Below are positions 48,901-60,945 of a DNA stretch of 64,000 nt, piece by piece. A program made the translations under genes and the position numbers. Source of the DNA: Davidsoniella eucalypti (lineage: Eukaryota > Ascomycota > Sordariomycetes > Microascales > Ceratocystidaceae). How positions within the stretch are numbered: position 1 is the first letter of the stretch; each line of letters begins with the position of its first letter. The stretch is taken from the NCBI GenBank assembly GCA_004009845.1, contig RMBW01000035.1:124001-188000 (forward strand), in the 5' to 3' direction. The notes beneath the pieces are model-generated. The model worked only from the letters and a program-made list of their open reading frames with translations, was not told the DNA's origin and ran no database searches.

Positions 48901-51900
48901 TTGACAAGGCCAGCTGGAAAACCCGTGCTTGGTAATAATGACTCGCCAGTTGGCATCATCATCTCCAAAATCTCACAGGAAAAGCTACAGACTTGACTAC
49001 ATTTTTCCGGTTTTGGAGATTATGTGTTGGTCATGCATCTTTCAACCTGAAACTAAAGTATGACCTCATCGGTAAATAACTATGGTGTTTTCCTTAGTAT
49101 ATGGCTCTCTACATCGAGAAATTATAAAAAAAACAACGATCAAGTCACCCAGTCTATGAAAATTGAGGGAAATATAATGATATACTAACCCTATTTCACG
49201 TACTAATAGGGTTTGTCTCACTTCGACTCGGGAACGAGTCAAGATCTGTCCGAGTCCTGTACTAAATTGAGCCCTTATGTAGCTTATATTATAGTAACCC
49301 TAAGTATTTTTCTTTTTCTGTTTTTTAATTCAAATCAAGATTGATATGTTAAGAACTTTTTTTCTTTTTTCTCATTCATTCACTCAAAGTTCTCCACAAT
49401 CGACAAAAAGACATTGACCCGGAGATCACAATGTTTTACATGTAATATACTACATAGCACAATAAATAATACTCCCGTCCCCGAGAATTACTGACCTAAG
49501 GTCTTCCTCCCTCTTACAATTACAGGGTGAATCATGCACAAACACACTGAAATTGTCTCTTAGTGGACTAATAGCAACACAGCAAAGAAGGTACGAGGCA
49601 AATAATCTGTGAACCATTTTGGTAAGTGAGATGTCTCGTTTTCCTTGAACACGAGGTGATAAGCATGGGTATCACAAGTTCAATGTAATACATGCTACGT
49701 TTGTGTGAGAAACAGCGACTTGGTGGACTCGGAACAACAAGGCAACAGCAGACAAAAGAGTAGATGTAAGAAAATAGACAGCATCCACGTACTCGAGGAA
49801 ATGTGTTATTGACAGTCCATAGCTCCGGCTTACTATCTAGCCCTAGCTTCTTGTAATAAGACATATATATCTATGCCCGAAGATGATGTTATATGACAAC
49901 ACATGCTGATCTGTCTCCTAAGTGCCACTTGAATATAGACTGGAGAATAAGAAAGAAAAATACAGTAGGGGCTAATAGGGTTTCGTGAAGAGCAAGTTGG
50001 TCTATCTGATATGCTCTGGTGAGCTGGGCTGAGTGCTGCCCAACGGACTTATGGGCTGGGATCTGGTGAGATAGTAAGTAAAATGATTAACAATATTGGT
50101 TCGAGCCTGGTGTTGAAATTATATATATATTGCACACCCTTTCTGTCTAGGCACAACGAAAGTTACAAAAACGACAAAACTATCTAACTATAGGTGGAAA
50201 AAAAAAAAGCTGAGGCTTTGAAATTTATTCATGTTGGCATCCATTGTCACCTATCAAGCCAAGCATGAATTTCTTTAGCCCTGACACACCCTCCCCCCCT
50301 ATATAAAAGAAGAAAAAAAATGATAAAAACTCAGAAAAATAAGCCTGCATGCTTACTTGCAACAACCGATGAAGAACACATTCATGCTTCATCGTTATAG
50401 CTATTTCCAACCATTCAACAAAGATGTTAGACCATTGAATATTGAAAAGCCGTGAAAATATTGTAATCCCTTTGATGCGTGGTCAGCCTCGACCTAAAGT
50501 TCAGTGGAAGAGTTTAGGAGGTTAGATGGTAAGTAGTCGTATTACTGATTACGATATATTTTTTTTCTCTAGGTCTATTCCACGTGGCGGAAGGAAAGGA
50601 ACTAAGCCAAAATGGAGAGTTGAATCCGTCCGTGTAGGGCAAACAATTGTTAACTCATCAACTTTTTTTTTTTTTTTTCTTTTTTCACTTTTTCGTCTTT
50701 GTTAGCAAGGTCAACCCGTCTTATGAAAATGGAATATAGACCTAATCTTCATTCCTCTTCTTCCCATTATTGCTGGAAAATATGCCGGTATAGCCGGTCT
50801 GACTCCGAGTCAACTCAAATTTTTACATCGATATAACGTACTGCTCTATTCATATTTGTCTACTAGTCATGGAATGACGACATATTCTTGACGCTCCTCG
50901 CTAGTCAACTATATAAAAGAAATGCTTTCTAGCCCGTATGAAGCCACATAATTGTACTTTCGTTTGTTTCTTCCATGCTTCATAGGAAGAGAGGCTATGT
51001 ATGTTTAAGTATCAGGGCTCAGGCAGGCCACCTCAACGGATATATGGCACTTTTGCTGGACCGGAGGAAGGTAATCAGAAACTATAGTAAATAGGCCAAA
51101 GTAGAGAAGCAAAATTAAAGAGAAGAGGCGAGCCACGTCACGAATTCTTATCTTAATTGAACTAAAGTGCGCCTAGATGTTCGATATATGTTATGCAGAT
51201 TACTGTGTCTATCACGTGGATTTAAAAAATTATACATAAGTGGCACACTATAGTTTCTATTGAGACAAGATGGGAGAGGAACTAAGGAGGGTGTGTGAAG
51301 TGCACCTCAAATGAAATATAGGGTAAGCTGGCTGTTTTTAGGCCGATGACTGCAATCGTGTTATGAATTATTCTTTGCTCGCTAGACAAATATGTATTGT
51401 TGGATTCTGACACCCGGCCACATATTCCCAGTCAACTAACAGATCCTGAGGGAGGATTTCGTTATGTACAAATATCAGTGTGTTTGTGTATCTGTAGACC
51501 TATCTGTATACGTAATATGTTCACGATTAGTAGTACGTCGGCCTTGCCTTGATTTATCCCATCAACAGCACACAAAAAAAACAGAGCAAGTACAGCACCA
51601 CCAGCTGATGTATGGCTGTGTTCGCTTGCCGATTTAACGAGCCTGGCTAGACCTATTCTCACCACGGGCTTCGTCTCTTGTCTCTCTCCGGCTAAGACGG
51701 TCATATCAAGTGGCGATTATACATCACCTTTCAACACCACTTAATGTGTCCGATCAAGCGCAAAGACCTGACCCCCCCTTTCTCACCTAGGCCTTCTCTT
51801 CTACATGAATTGCCAGTGGGAATCATAATCTCTGACGGGACATGGTTCACCCGTGATGCCAGCTGTCAACCGCCGAATGGGCCTTCTTTATTTTCTGCTT

Positions 51901-53272
51901 ATTTCCTTGTTTGGCTACATGTAATTGGATTTGTTGAAGTTGTCTAGTTGTCCCGTCAAATATATGAGGCTGTAGGCTTGACAACAACGCAAATAAGATA
52001 GAATAGCTCGCCAAAATTGTAATTCACCCAGCTCACTGCTGGGAACCACTGTGATATTGTGATTTGTGGCTTGGCAAGCCTGGGGATAGAAGGACGGATT
52101 GATTATGCTATTAGTTCTATTTCTCATTCCTTTCGTAGACAAACCCATGACATACCATATATATTAAGCCCAACAACTTGGCCTTGGATTTTTTTCGATG
52201 GCAAGAAGATCACTTTTGGGTTTATGTTAGAGTAATCAATGAAAGCCAATGTTGTCATGTTGGTTAATGACAACAAGTATGATTGTAAGCTGTATGATAG
52301 TTATCGTCATCGTGACGAGGCGTTTCCCTCTAATATTATCATACTTTTTTTCTTTTTATACGACACCAGCTAAAGGGCCAACCAGTGATGTTGATGAAGA
52401 TATTTTTAGTAGGGATGTTTGCTCTCATCGAGTGTTCCTTTGCTTCTTTGGAATATCCAGCGATGAGAAAATACAAATATACGAGACAAATAATTGTACT
52501 AGGGACTAACTACATGATAACTTGGCATGTAGCCACGCTAAAGCCACGCTCAACTCAACAGCCAATCCTGTTCAATAACCACGCACCTCTCCTTTCTTTC
52601 TCTCTCCTTGGGCATCGTCAGAGTCCTTGTCCTGCTGAATGGAAAACTCAGACCTAAATCTGCTGCTACTATCCCTACTTGTAGTAGAACTCTAAACTAA
52701 GCCTACTCGTGACGTTTCGTTGACAGTTGCTAGTCTAGTGAGCTAGGCACTACTAGCCTGACAGACACAAGGTTCGTGCCTAATAGGAAAAAAGAGGATG
52801 GCAGTGACTTCGTTCTTTGGCTTGCGTCTAAGCCTTTGAGCAAGAAATCATAGGCTCCCACTAATCAAACAACAAAGCACTATGCACTAGTTCCTTCGCC
52901 TACTTGATTAGAGTGTGTCGGAAATCATGCTGATCATGTGGGCAAGTCGGGATGTTCGCTGGACTCTTCTTTTTAAGCACTATATACTTATATAATTCCT
53001 AAGCCTCCTATTCGAGCATTTAAGAAGCCGAATATGCTACAAAAATACTTTAAATGCAGAAAACGAAACAAAACGGCAGCTTCTGCCGGGCTTAGTTCTT
53101 GCTCGCTTCTCGATTGTGAAGGCTTATTATATTTCCCTTGTACTTCATGTCTGAAAATACCGATTAATATCGATCAAACAAGCATGTAAGTTCGTTACTG
53201 ACCTTTTGTTTGACAGGCGGCAATGGCCAGTATCGGAGCGCGCTGTCTTGAACAGTAAGAAGAATACCATAC
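39919..53272. other. gene desert, fourth part
   Basis: No protein-coding gene recognised. Contents seen: TACATGTA at 44578, 45467, 49437 and 51916; (TA)10 at 45067-45086; and an inverted telobox pair, AACCCTAT (49187-49194) and ATAGGGTT (49206-49213). This stretch is more A/T-rich by eye than the left part of the desert. No transposon landmark is found. Confidence 0.5.
45067..45086. repeat. (TA)10 microsatellite
   Basis: Perfect dinucleotide repeat in A/T-rich noncoding DNA. Confidence 0.9.
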
Positions 53273-53290
53273 TTTTTTTTTTTTTTTTTT
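53273..53290 (+). repeat. poly-T tract, 18 nt
   Basis: Uninterrupted T18 in noncoding DNA. Confidence 0.95.
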
Positions 53291-56200
53291 GCTACTAAGA
53301 AATTTGAACTTGTTCGTGCGAATAATTCGAGAACTGACATCTCCATGAACTGTCCATTTGTAAAAAAATACTGCGCCGAGGAATATTGCACCAACCGGAG
53401 GTGTACTGGAGGGCTGGATCGATTCCTTTTCTTTCCTATGTAGACAGTCCGCTTCGTCCGAAACTATAGAACTATGCTGTGTACAATATCACATATACAA
53501 AAGACGACCGAGTTTCCATGTGGCTGATATTAGAAGGTATTGTGCTATACCGTCAATTATGTCCTGGTTGTTTTGCTATCACAGACTTGGTGGTCGGACT
53601 CTGCGATATGCTTTATGGGCCGCCGGCTTAAAAGTGCCTAACGTTTTACTCTTTTCCCAGCTTTACTTCGTACCTTTGATTTTTCTGCACTAACCAGTCC
53701 ATTGTGGTTCTTCTTATATATGTATACATTTTTGCCAGGCTAAAAAAGTAAGGTTTGTAACGTTGTACTGGCGGCTCTTGTATCCGTCCCGCGAGACTCG
53801 AGTTGTTTTTTTCTTTTTTTCAAAATCTACTAGATCAAATCTGAAAAGAAAAAATAAACTTACAAGGAAGGGATTGATGGCAAAACGTATGGGCATCAGG
53901 TATAAATGTGCTCAATGGATGCTTAGGCTACCTCGGCGCCTAACTAGCATCTGACAATACAGATATGTTCATCACATTATATTCCCTAGGACGGAGCATG
54001 TGGCCACATATATTTAGCCACTAGTGAGAACATGCTGACATATGTATATCTGTACAGATACATACAGTATACAGATACAGTATACAGATACAGATACAGA
54101 TAGATAGCCCTCCCCTACTTTACTTGAAACGAGTACGAGTAGGTGGCACATAAACAATACATCATCATAGGTTCTAGAGCGAAGAGGGGGAAGGACGCTG
54201 TCATCCGTCATCTGTCACAGAAACAGATCCGCTGTCATTTGACGTCTTGTTTACGACCTAAGCAGAAAGACAGAATATATCATGTTTTATCAAATTGTAT
54301 TTTTGTAAATGATTATTGGAAGGGGGGGCTTCGTCTCTGTCGCTTACCTGCATATCCAGGAATAGAGAAACACCACGAAAAAAAAACTAAGAAAAAAAAA
54401 ACTTAAATAGATACAGAGATATAACTGGTTCTGTTGGAAAGAAGACAAAAAAAACCTTCGTTTCTTCGTTTCCCCGAGTTACTGAGCATAATATCTGGCT
54501 GACAATGGATATTTGCCTAACTTACTAGTATGGCGTGTATATATCCGAGAAAAGCCGTTGGTTAGGCTCCGCCAGAACACGAAGGAAGTTTCCTGGGGCT
54601 TACTTAGCATTAGCTACGCGCTGCAGTTTTTGTTTCCGGGGCATGGAACATGCAGATATGTAGGGGGAAGGGCGAGTAAAGCAAACAAGAAAAACAAAGC
54701 TTACTTGATATGGATTTTCTCTTTTGCAGCTGTTGGACGCTAGACGGGAAAGAAAGAAAGAAGAGAAACACGAGATACGGAAATCTAAAGCTTCGGATGC
54801 TTGCTCTTTTGCCTTGTTGTTCTTCGACATCGCTCTGCTTCGTCCTAGTTCCCCGGGTGCAAGCATGTGATCCTAGAGTCTTTCTGAAAGAATGAGGGAG
54901 GGGAACATGAAGAAGAAGAGGGGGAAAGGTGCGAGTGTTTAGGGAAGAATAAAGCGGTAGCGAGCATTAGAGCATTGACAAGACGAGGGCAGAAACTGAT
55001 ATATACAATTCTAGTATTTTATTCCACTTCTTTATAATGTAGATATGTATACGCTATATCCTTCAGAATATTCAGTCACTAGTCACTAGTTACAATCCAA
55101 TATTGTATCATACTAGTTGTACTTATCAACATGCCATATTGGGAAAATAATTAATCACCAAGGGCGGGCGAACTAAAGTTCTGGCATGACTTTTTAGTCT
55201 CAAGTCCAGCAAGCCGCTGGTTAGCCTGATCTCGATAGACGGAGAGATCCAAATTAGTTTTAAAAATATGATATATGGACACTCTGTCTCTTCGAGTACG
55301 ACTGACGTTTTGGGAAATTTCCAGTATCAGTAAGCAGCTGAAAAATAAATTTAAAGGTTAGAAGTGGCTGCAGAGAAAATGAACAAAAGACTAACGTTAC
55401 TGGATGCTTGCCAAACTGCAACCCTAACCTTACACCCTCCCCCCTCATGTCCCGAGTCTTATTTTCTAGATGATGGGGTTTTTCCCTCCGCAAGCGCTCA
55501 TTAATGGACAGCTTTGCTATGCAGATATATTTCCATATCGCGTATGCGCTGTAGTTGAATAGCAACGGAATCTAGTCGACGCCATGCCGTCACGAATGTA
55601 CGTCTAAAGACGCGGAAAAATCGAGGCCACGTACCATGTTGAGTCTAGCATCCTTTTTCATGTTGTCACTTCCAGAACGGCTATTTGTCTATCTTAGCGA
55701 AAGATTCCATTTACTATAACTACTACTACCAGGTTGTCCTTGACCCTACATTGTATACTTGTTTTAGTTCAGGGCTGTGTATCTCAGGATGCCGAGGTGC
55801 TACATAGCTGTTAAGGCTCCATTTCCACCTTGATAAAAAATGAATTAAAAATACCTGCAACCAATTGTAGATAGCTTCAATGGCATCCATTAGGCACCAG
55901 TATAATGACTGCATGTGCATCGCCCCCTTCTTTGCAGCAAGAAAAAAAAATGCATAATGGCCCCAGGAATTCCGGCAGCTTGACCCCTCCTTCTATTTTA
56001 CCTTTGGCAGCTACACCAGACCTCCTTAGTATTGCTGTTAGTATAAAGGTAGCATGTGGTGATATCCATCACGGAATCAAACTCCAGGCCCTAAGCTCTT
56101 ACGGAAGAAAAAACCGAGAAACGTCCAGGCGGGCCAAGGCCTTCTTCCTTGTTGTGCGTTGCCCAAATAGGACATTAATATGACCCGAGATAGGAGGGCT

Positions 56201-59200
56201 GCGTCAACATTCACAAACCCTTAGGCCGGCCTAGTCTTTTCACACTACTTGATGAAGCCCAACAGTTACTCGGCATAATAAGCATCACATCCGCGGCCAC
56301 GCAAACACTCAATTTCAAGGCGAGATTTGCCGATGGTTGTGTCGATTCTATCAAGCTGTCCCTGTAAGCAGCAATACACACAACACTGGTGTATTATGTT
56401 TGCTCACTTACACATACACACTAAGAAAACAAAGAGAAACAACGGTAGAGGGAAGCATGACAACCGTGATAGACTGGGTTCGTTCCAAGGTTCACGTTAC
56501 TGATGCTTCAGAGATCAAGTCAACGAAACATGACTTGGGTAAACCAATGACTTGTTCGTGAACAGCGATGTATCACACTGACAATCTCGACCGTTGCGGC
56601 TCATCATAATCTAATATGACGACTCTATAGTCGGACTCGTTAATGAGTTACAGATACAGTACTCTCTGGAAAAGAAAAAAAAATGACTAAAATACCTGTA
56701 TTTACATCAACAAGATCTTAAAAAGGAGTGCAGCTTGTATAGTTAGATTAGGTAGGCCAGCCTAAAACATCGCAGAAGCGCATAATAACACGTCTATACA
56801 GCCATCGTTACTTCAGACAGGCCAATGGGTGAGGGCAGAACCACGTCAGTCCGCCCAAGATCAGCTGGTCAGTGAGTATGTGGGTTGCGGAGGATGAGAT
56901 CAGAAAAGAAGATGAAAGACAAATAACTGAAATAGAGGTGCGTCTTCATAGGATATGATGAGATGACTTTTCTAGTGAAGGCCGTAGGAAAACGGATTAT
57001 ATCTTGGATCGGTGTTTTGGTGCATCTTGTTTATATCAAGGGGTTCTTGAATGTTCTAAATGTTTTTCTCCAGGCTGCTATGGAATCCAGGGTTATCTAC
57101 ACTAATTCTCGTAATAGTTATAACTCGTTGCGTCCTGTTTCTCATTGTTTGGACATTTTGATATTTCCTTCATATTCAATATTTGTCAAGTCACTTTATA
57201 ATAAAAAATATTGCTACAGGGCTACTCGTCCGGCAAATCAAGCCATTGGGCTCGATAGGAGCAAGAAGAAGCAAAAAAAGAAAAAGAAAACAAAATGACA
57301 CCATGTTTCCTCACTCTCCTCCTACGGTTCTCTTGGGTCATATACACATAATAATATCTGTTCAAAGGACTAGTAGTGCTGCAATAGCGAAATCAAGAAG
57401 AAAGGGATCAGGATGGCATAAAGAGACGAGTATGCACGAGTTAACCCACAACTCTAAGCGATGCTGCAGCAGCGGATTCTCTCAAGCTCTTTGTGTTTTG
57501 TTTTATTCTTCATTCTTATATGCACTCGCCCTGTTTTCTTTTTCATGATGGAGGAAGAAGGAAGCGTCTTGTGTATTCTGCTTCATATATGTATGTACAC
57601 ATGTATAACTGCGCTTTGCCCGACGTTATCGTACGGAGAAAAAGAAAACTGCCGCCTTACTAAGTGTATGCACCTCTTCTTATTATCACTGTTGCTACCT
57701 TGTCGTTGCATCGCTAAGACGAACAACAAGAAGATGCCAAAGAGAGAACAAATGGCTGCTGATGACAGGGCCAAATATATCTTCACGGGTGTATGACAGA
57801 CTACAGTTCGAAGTTTTGCACTATATAGCAGATACATGTAAGACAGTCTCTTTCAAACCGTGGCTAGCGCCTTTGGACATACAGCGGCGATCCGGAGAAG
57901 GAAGTAGAGGAAGTATAGGAAGGTATTCTACCACGGGGCTGCCACCAAAGAAGGCAAGTGTCTAGTGTACGTACAGATCTTTATATGCAGCTACCATTCG
58001 GCCGTGGACTTTAAGTATTAGACCGCTGTGATATTTATCAAGGGAAGAAATACGCTCCATCCTTCATTGTCTCCTCCGCCTTTTCAATATAGCTTCGTAT
58101 CTTCTTTTTCTAGTCAAGGGAGCTTGAGTTGCTCATTCCCTCCATTGGCTGCCGCATGTTGGACCGCTTGTCGGTTAGAGAAATAGAATCCATATGAGGA
58201 GGAGAAGGAGGAACAGATAGAGATAGCCGTGATTAAGCAACATCCTTGCCTAGTGGTGGGTCGTGGCCCTTCAACCGAAGGGAAAAAAAACACACACAAA
58301 CAGTCAAAGCAACGGCATCTGTCGTCTCTTACCGGAGGTGCGCGAACATCCTGGCCTGAGAATGAGAAGCCACTTTGCTACCGAGACCACTGCTGCTAAT
58401 ACATTGTGCTGCACTAGTAATAGCAGCCATGGCAAGAATACCCCTCTTCTCTCCCCGGAATATGGAGATATGTCCGTATTGTGCCAAATGGGCAAAGTCT
58501 TGTTCCTTTTTTTTGATGCTATGTTGGCATACATGTATGTACACAGCCAAGTTATGGCTGCTGGAGAGGCCGATTAGTGCGCCAAACGCCGAGATATGCA
58601 GAATCAGGCCACTCTTTCTGGGCAAAATTCACACGAAAGCATGATGTGTGAGAGACAACCTGCTGGCAGAAGAATGGTTGGTGGTAGTGCCACTGTGCCA
58701 AGTAGCATCAATGGCAGAGACAGCAGTAGCACTGTGACAGTTGATGTCGTAGCCAGTAGCTGTACAGCAAAGTCACAATAGAAAAACTCGGCGGGCGTAG
58801 CATCGAGGTCCCGTATGCGACATCGAGTTGCTCTTTGAGAACTATAGGTGATGAAAAATAGAATAGTCAGAAGGATAAGCAGCGAGACGAGACAGCGGTC
58901 TAGCTGCAAAGATGGCTAGTCCAGAAGCAAGCCTATCAACTAACCGAACTACATGTGTAGAACAAGTATAATTGGCATTATTTGACAAGAAAAAGATCAA
59001 GACGGCAAGGCTTTTTTTTCTTTTCTGGCCCGATTTCTGACCAACTACCGGTTGACTTGTTCGGTTTTTTTTCTTTCTTCTATCCTTGCTATGCAACATT
59101 CTTCTTCTGCTTGGGGCAAGTGATCGGCGCCAAACAGCTGGTATCGGCTTTTCTTCACTCCCAAGACCCATCAATGAGCTGTATCGTCGTATAAGGTAGT

Positions 59201-60923
59201 AGTAGAAAAACTAAGCAGCCTTCTTAGTGTCGACGTCACATGCATGTGCAAGCGATGCTGCACGCTTCCCGCAAGCCTTCTTATTTCCCTATCTCTATCC
59301 TCTTTTCCTATGTTTTCTTTAATGCCCGCTGCTTGTTGCCTGATTTTACTTGGGCTGTTTTCTTTTTTTCTCCTTTTTTTTTTATACAACTCCTGCTCTG
59401 GAAACAACCATCTCGTGCCTTTGTATGCAGGGATCGCAGGTGCCAAGAACATTTAGGTATGAAAAAGTAGCTGCATAGTCAGACTAGTCGACGTACTACG
59501 ACACAGCCATTCGGTACTTTGCTCGGATGTTGCTGTTAAGGTAGAAAAGGCGGAGGCGATGACGAAGCAAGATGGCAGAGCCCTGATGTCCGAGAGATAT
59601 ACAAGTGCTCCTTTATCAATATGTCATGTAGCATCGTTTTGAGGGCTTTCTTGACCTTCCTGAAGGCCCATGGGGAATTCTTATAGCTTGAGTCGGTGTA
59701 GAATATATTATTCTATTTCAGACTATAGCACTTAGGGGGGGACACATGCGCATGAGTGGCAAATGGACCCCGTACATCGGCCTAGAACAGAGCAACGGGC
59801 TGATGAATAACAGCCGAGGCTTTGGCCTGAACCTTCATAGGCCTATCAGCCTACTGGACGACCATGAAGTTGTGTCAACGCAGATGGGACCATGGCTGTT
59901 CCTGTGAAACTAGCTGTAGCAAATAATCTAGTGGGCTTGGACTGTTGGACAGGTGGCGGAGTCCGAGCTGCTTAGTAGCTATACAACCTATACCTAGGCA
60001 TCTTTCTATAGTCTCTACATCTCGGGTGAGATAAGACGGTATGTAGGACATGTTGTGCGTTCCTGTGTGGCAAATACCCAGCTCGTGTCATCCAGGTGTC
60101 AGTTCTATCAGCCCAATGCTAATATATCTTTGCTGTGCAGGCTAGACATGTTCGCCCGATGGCCCCGGTCTAGTGAAACGGGCCATGGTTAGATACGTTC
60201 ATGTTGGAATCCAGCATGGAGAAAAGAAAAAGAAAAAAAAACGAACGACAGTTCAAGAGTCTTCTCTGGAAACCAAAGACCCGTTGCTGCTTTCAAAAAT
60301 CTGCGATGATGCCAAGATGGCCTATCACAACTCTTCGGTGATGCCGTCTGTATAGAGTAAGCCTTAGCGTCGTTCGTGACTGGTTGGTTTCGAGAGTGGG
60401 CAGTCTTGGTTAGTGCACAAATCACATATGCTACAGCAACCCGAAAAAGGCGTGCGGGTAGCAACTAGGACGCAAAATCGGCACAAAAAGACCAGTCAAG
60501 TCTCTTCGCCAACACACTGAGTATTCTAGAAGCGACAGAGACACCGCTTTACGGCCTGAACCTTGATAACTGGTACCGTCAGATATGCCGTTGGGCGGCC
60601 ATCGTTTCCGCTTGAGGATAGCCATTCATAGTGTGTCACCACAAGCGCACCCTGCTATGATGGCAAGAAATCAATCAATTCCAGCCCCTAGGAAAAATCA
60701 ACGGAAAGGCACGACAATCACAGTCGTATAACAGTCAAGCAGAGCTAAACAGGCTGCTTGCAAAGACAGCTTCTTTATTCGACGCCGTGTTTTGCCCACT
60801 AGGAACAGCGGCCGAGGTTAGTCGAGACTAAAACGGGGGTTTCTTCTCTAGTCCCAAAAGAAACCCTAAAAAACAAGGCCTAAATATTTTTTATATATAC
60901 GTGAACTAAGATTTGGACAGGTC
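53291..60923. other. gene desert, fifth part
   Basis: No protein-coding gene recognised. It holds the TACAGA repeat at 54053-54107, the overlapping repeat AGTCACTAGTCACTAGT near 55,075, TACATGTA at 57833 and 58530, and many T/C-rich runs. The open frames are short and low-complexity. Confidence 0.5.
54053..54107 (+). repeat. TACAGA-type imperfect microsatellite
   Basis: About nine degenerate units alternating ACAGAT and ACAGTAT, ending in GATAGATAG. Confidence 0.9.
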
Positions 60924-60945
60924 AAAAAAAAAAAAAAAAAAAAAA
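60924..60945 (+). repeat. poly-A tract, 22 nt
   Basis: Uninterrupted A22. It could be the tail of an old retroposed sequence, but no element is recognisable upstream. Confidence 0.95.
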
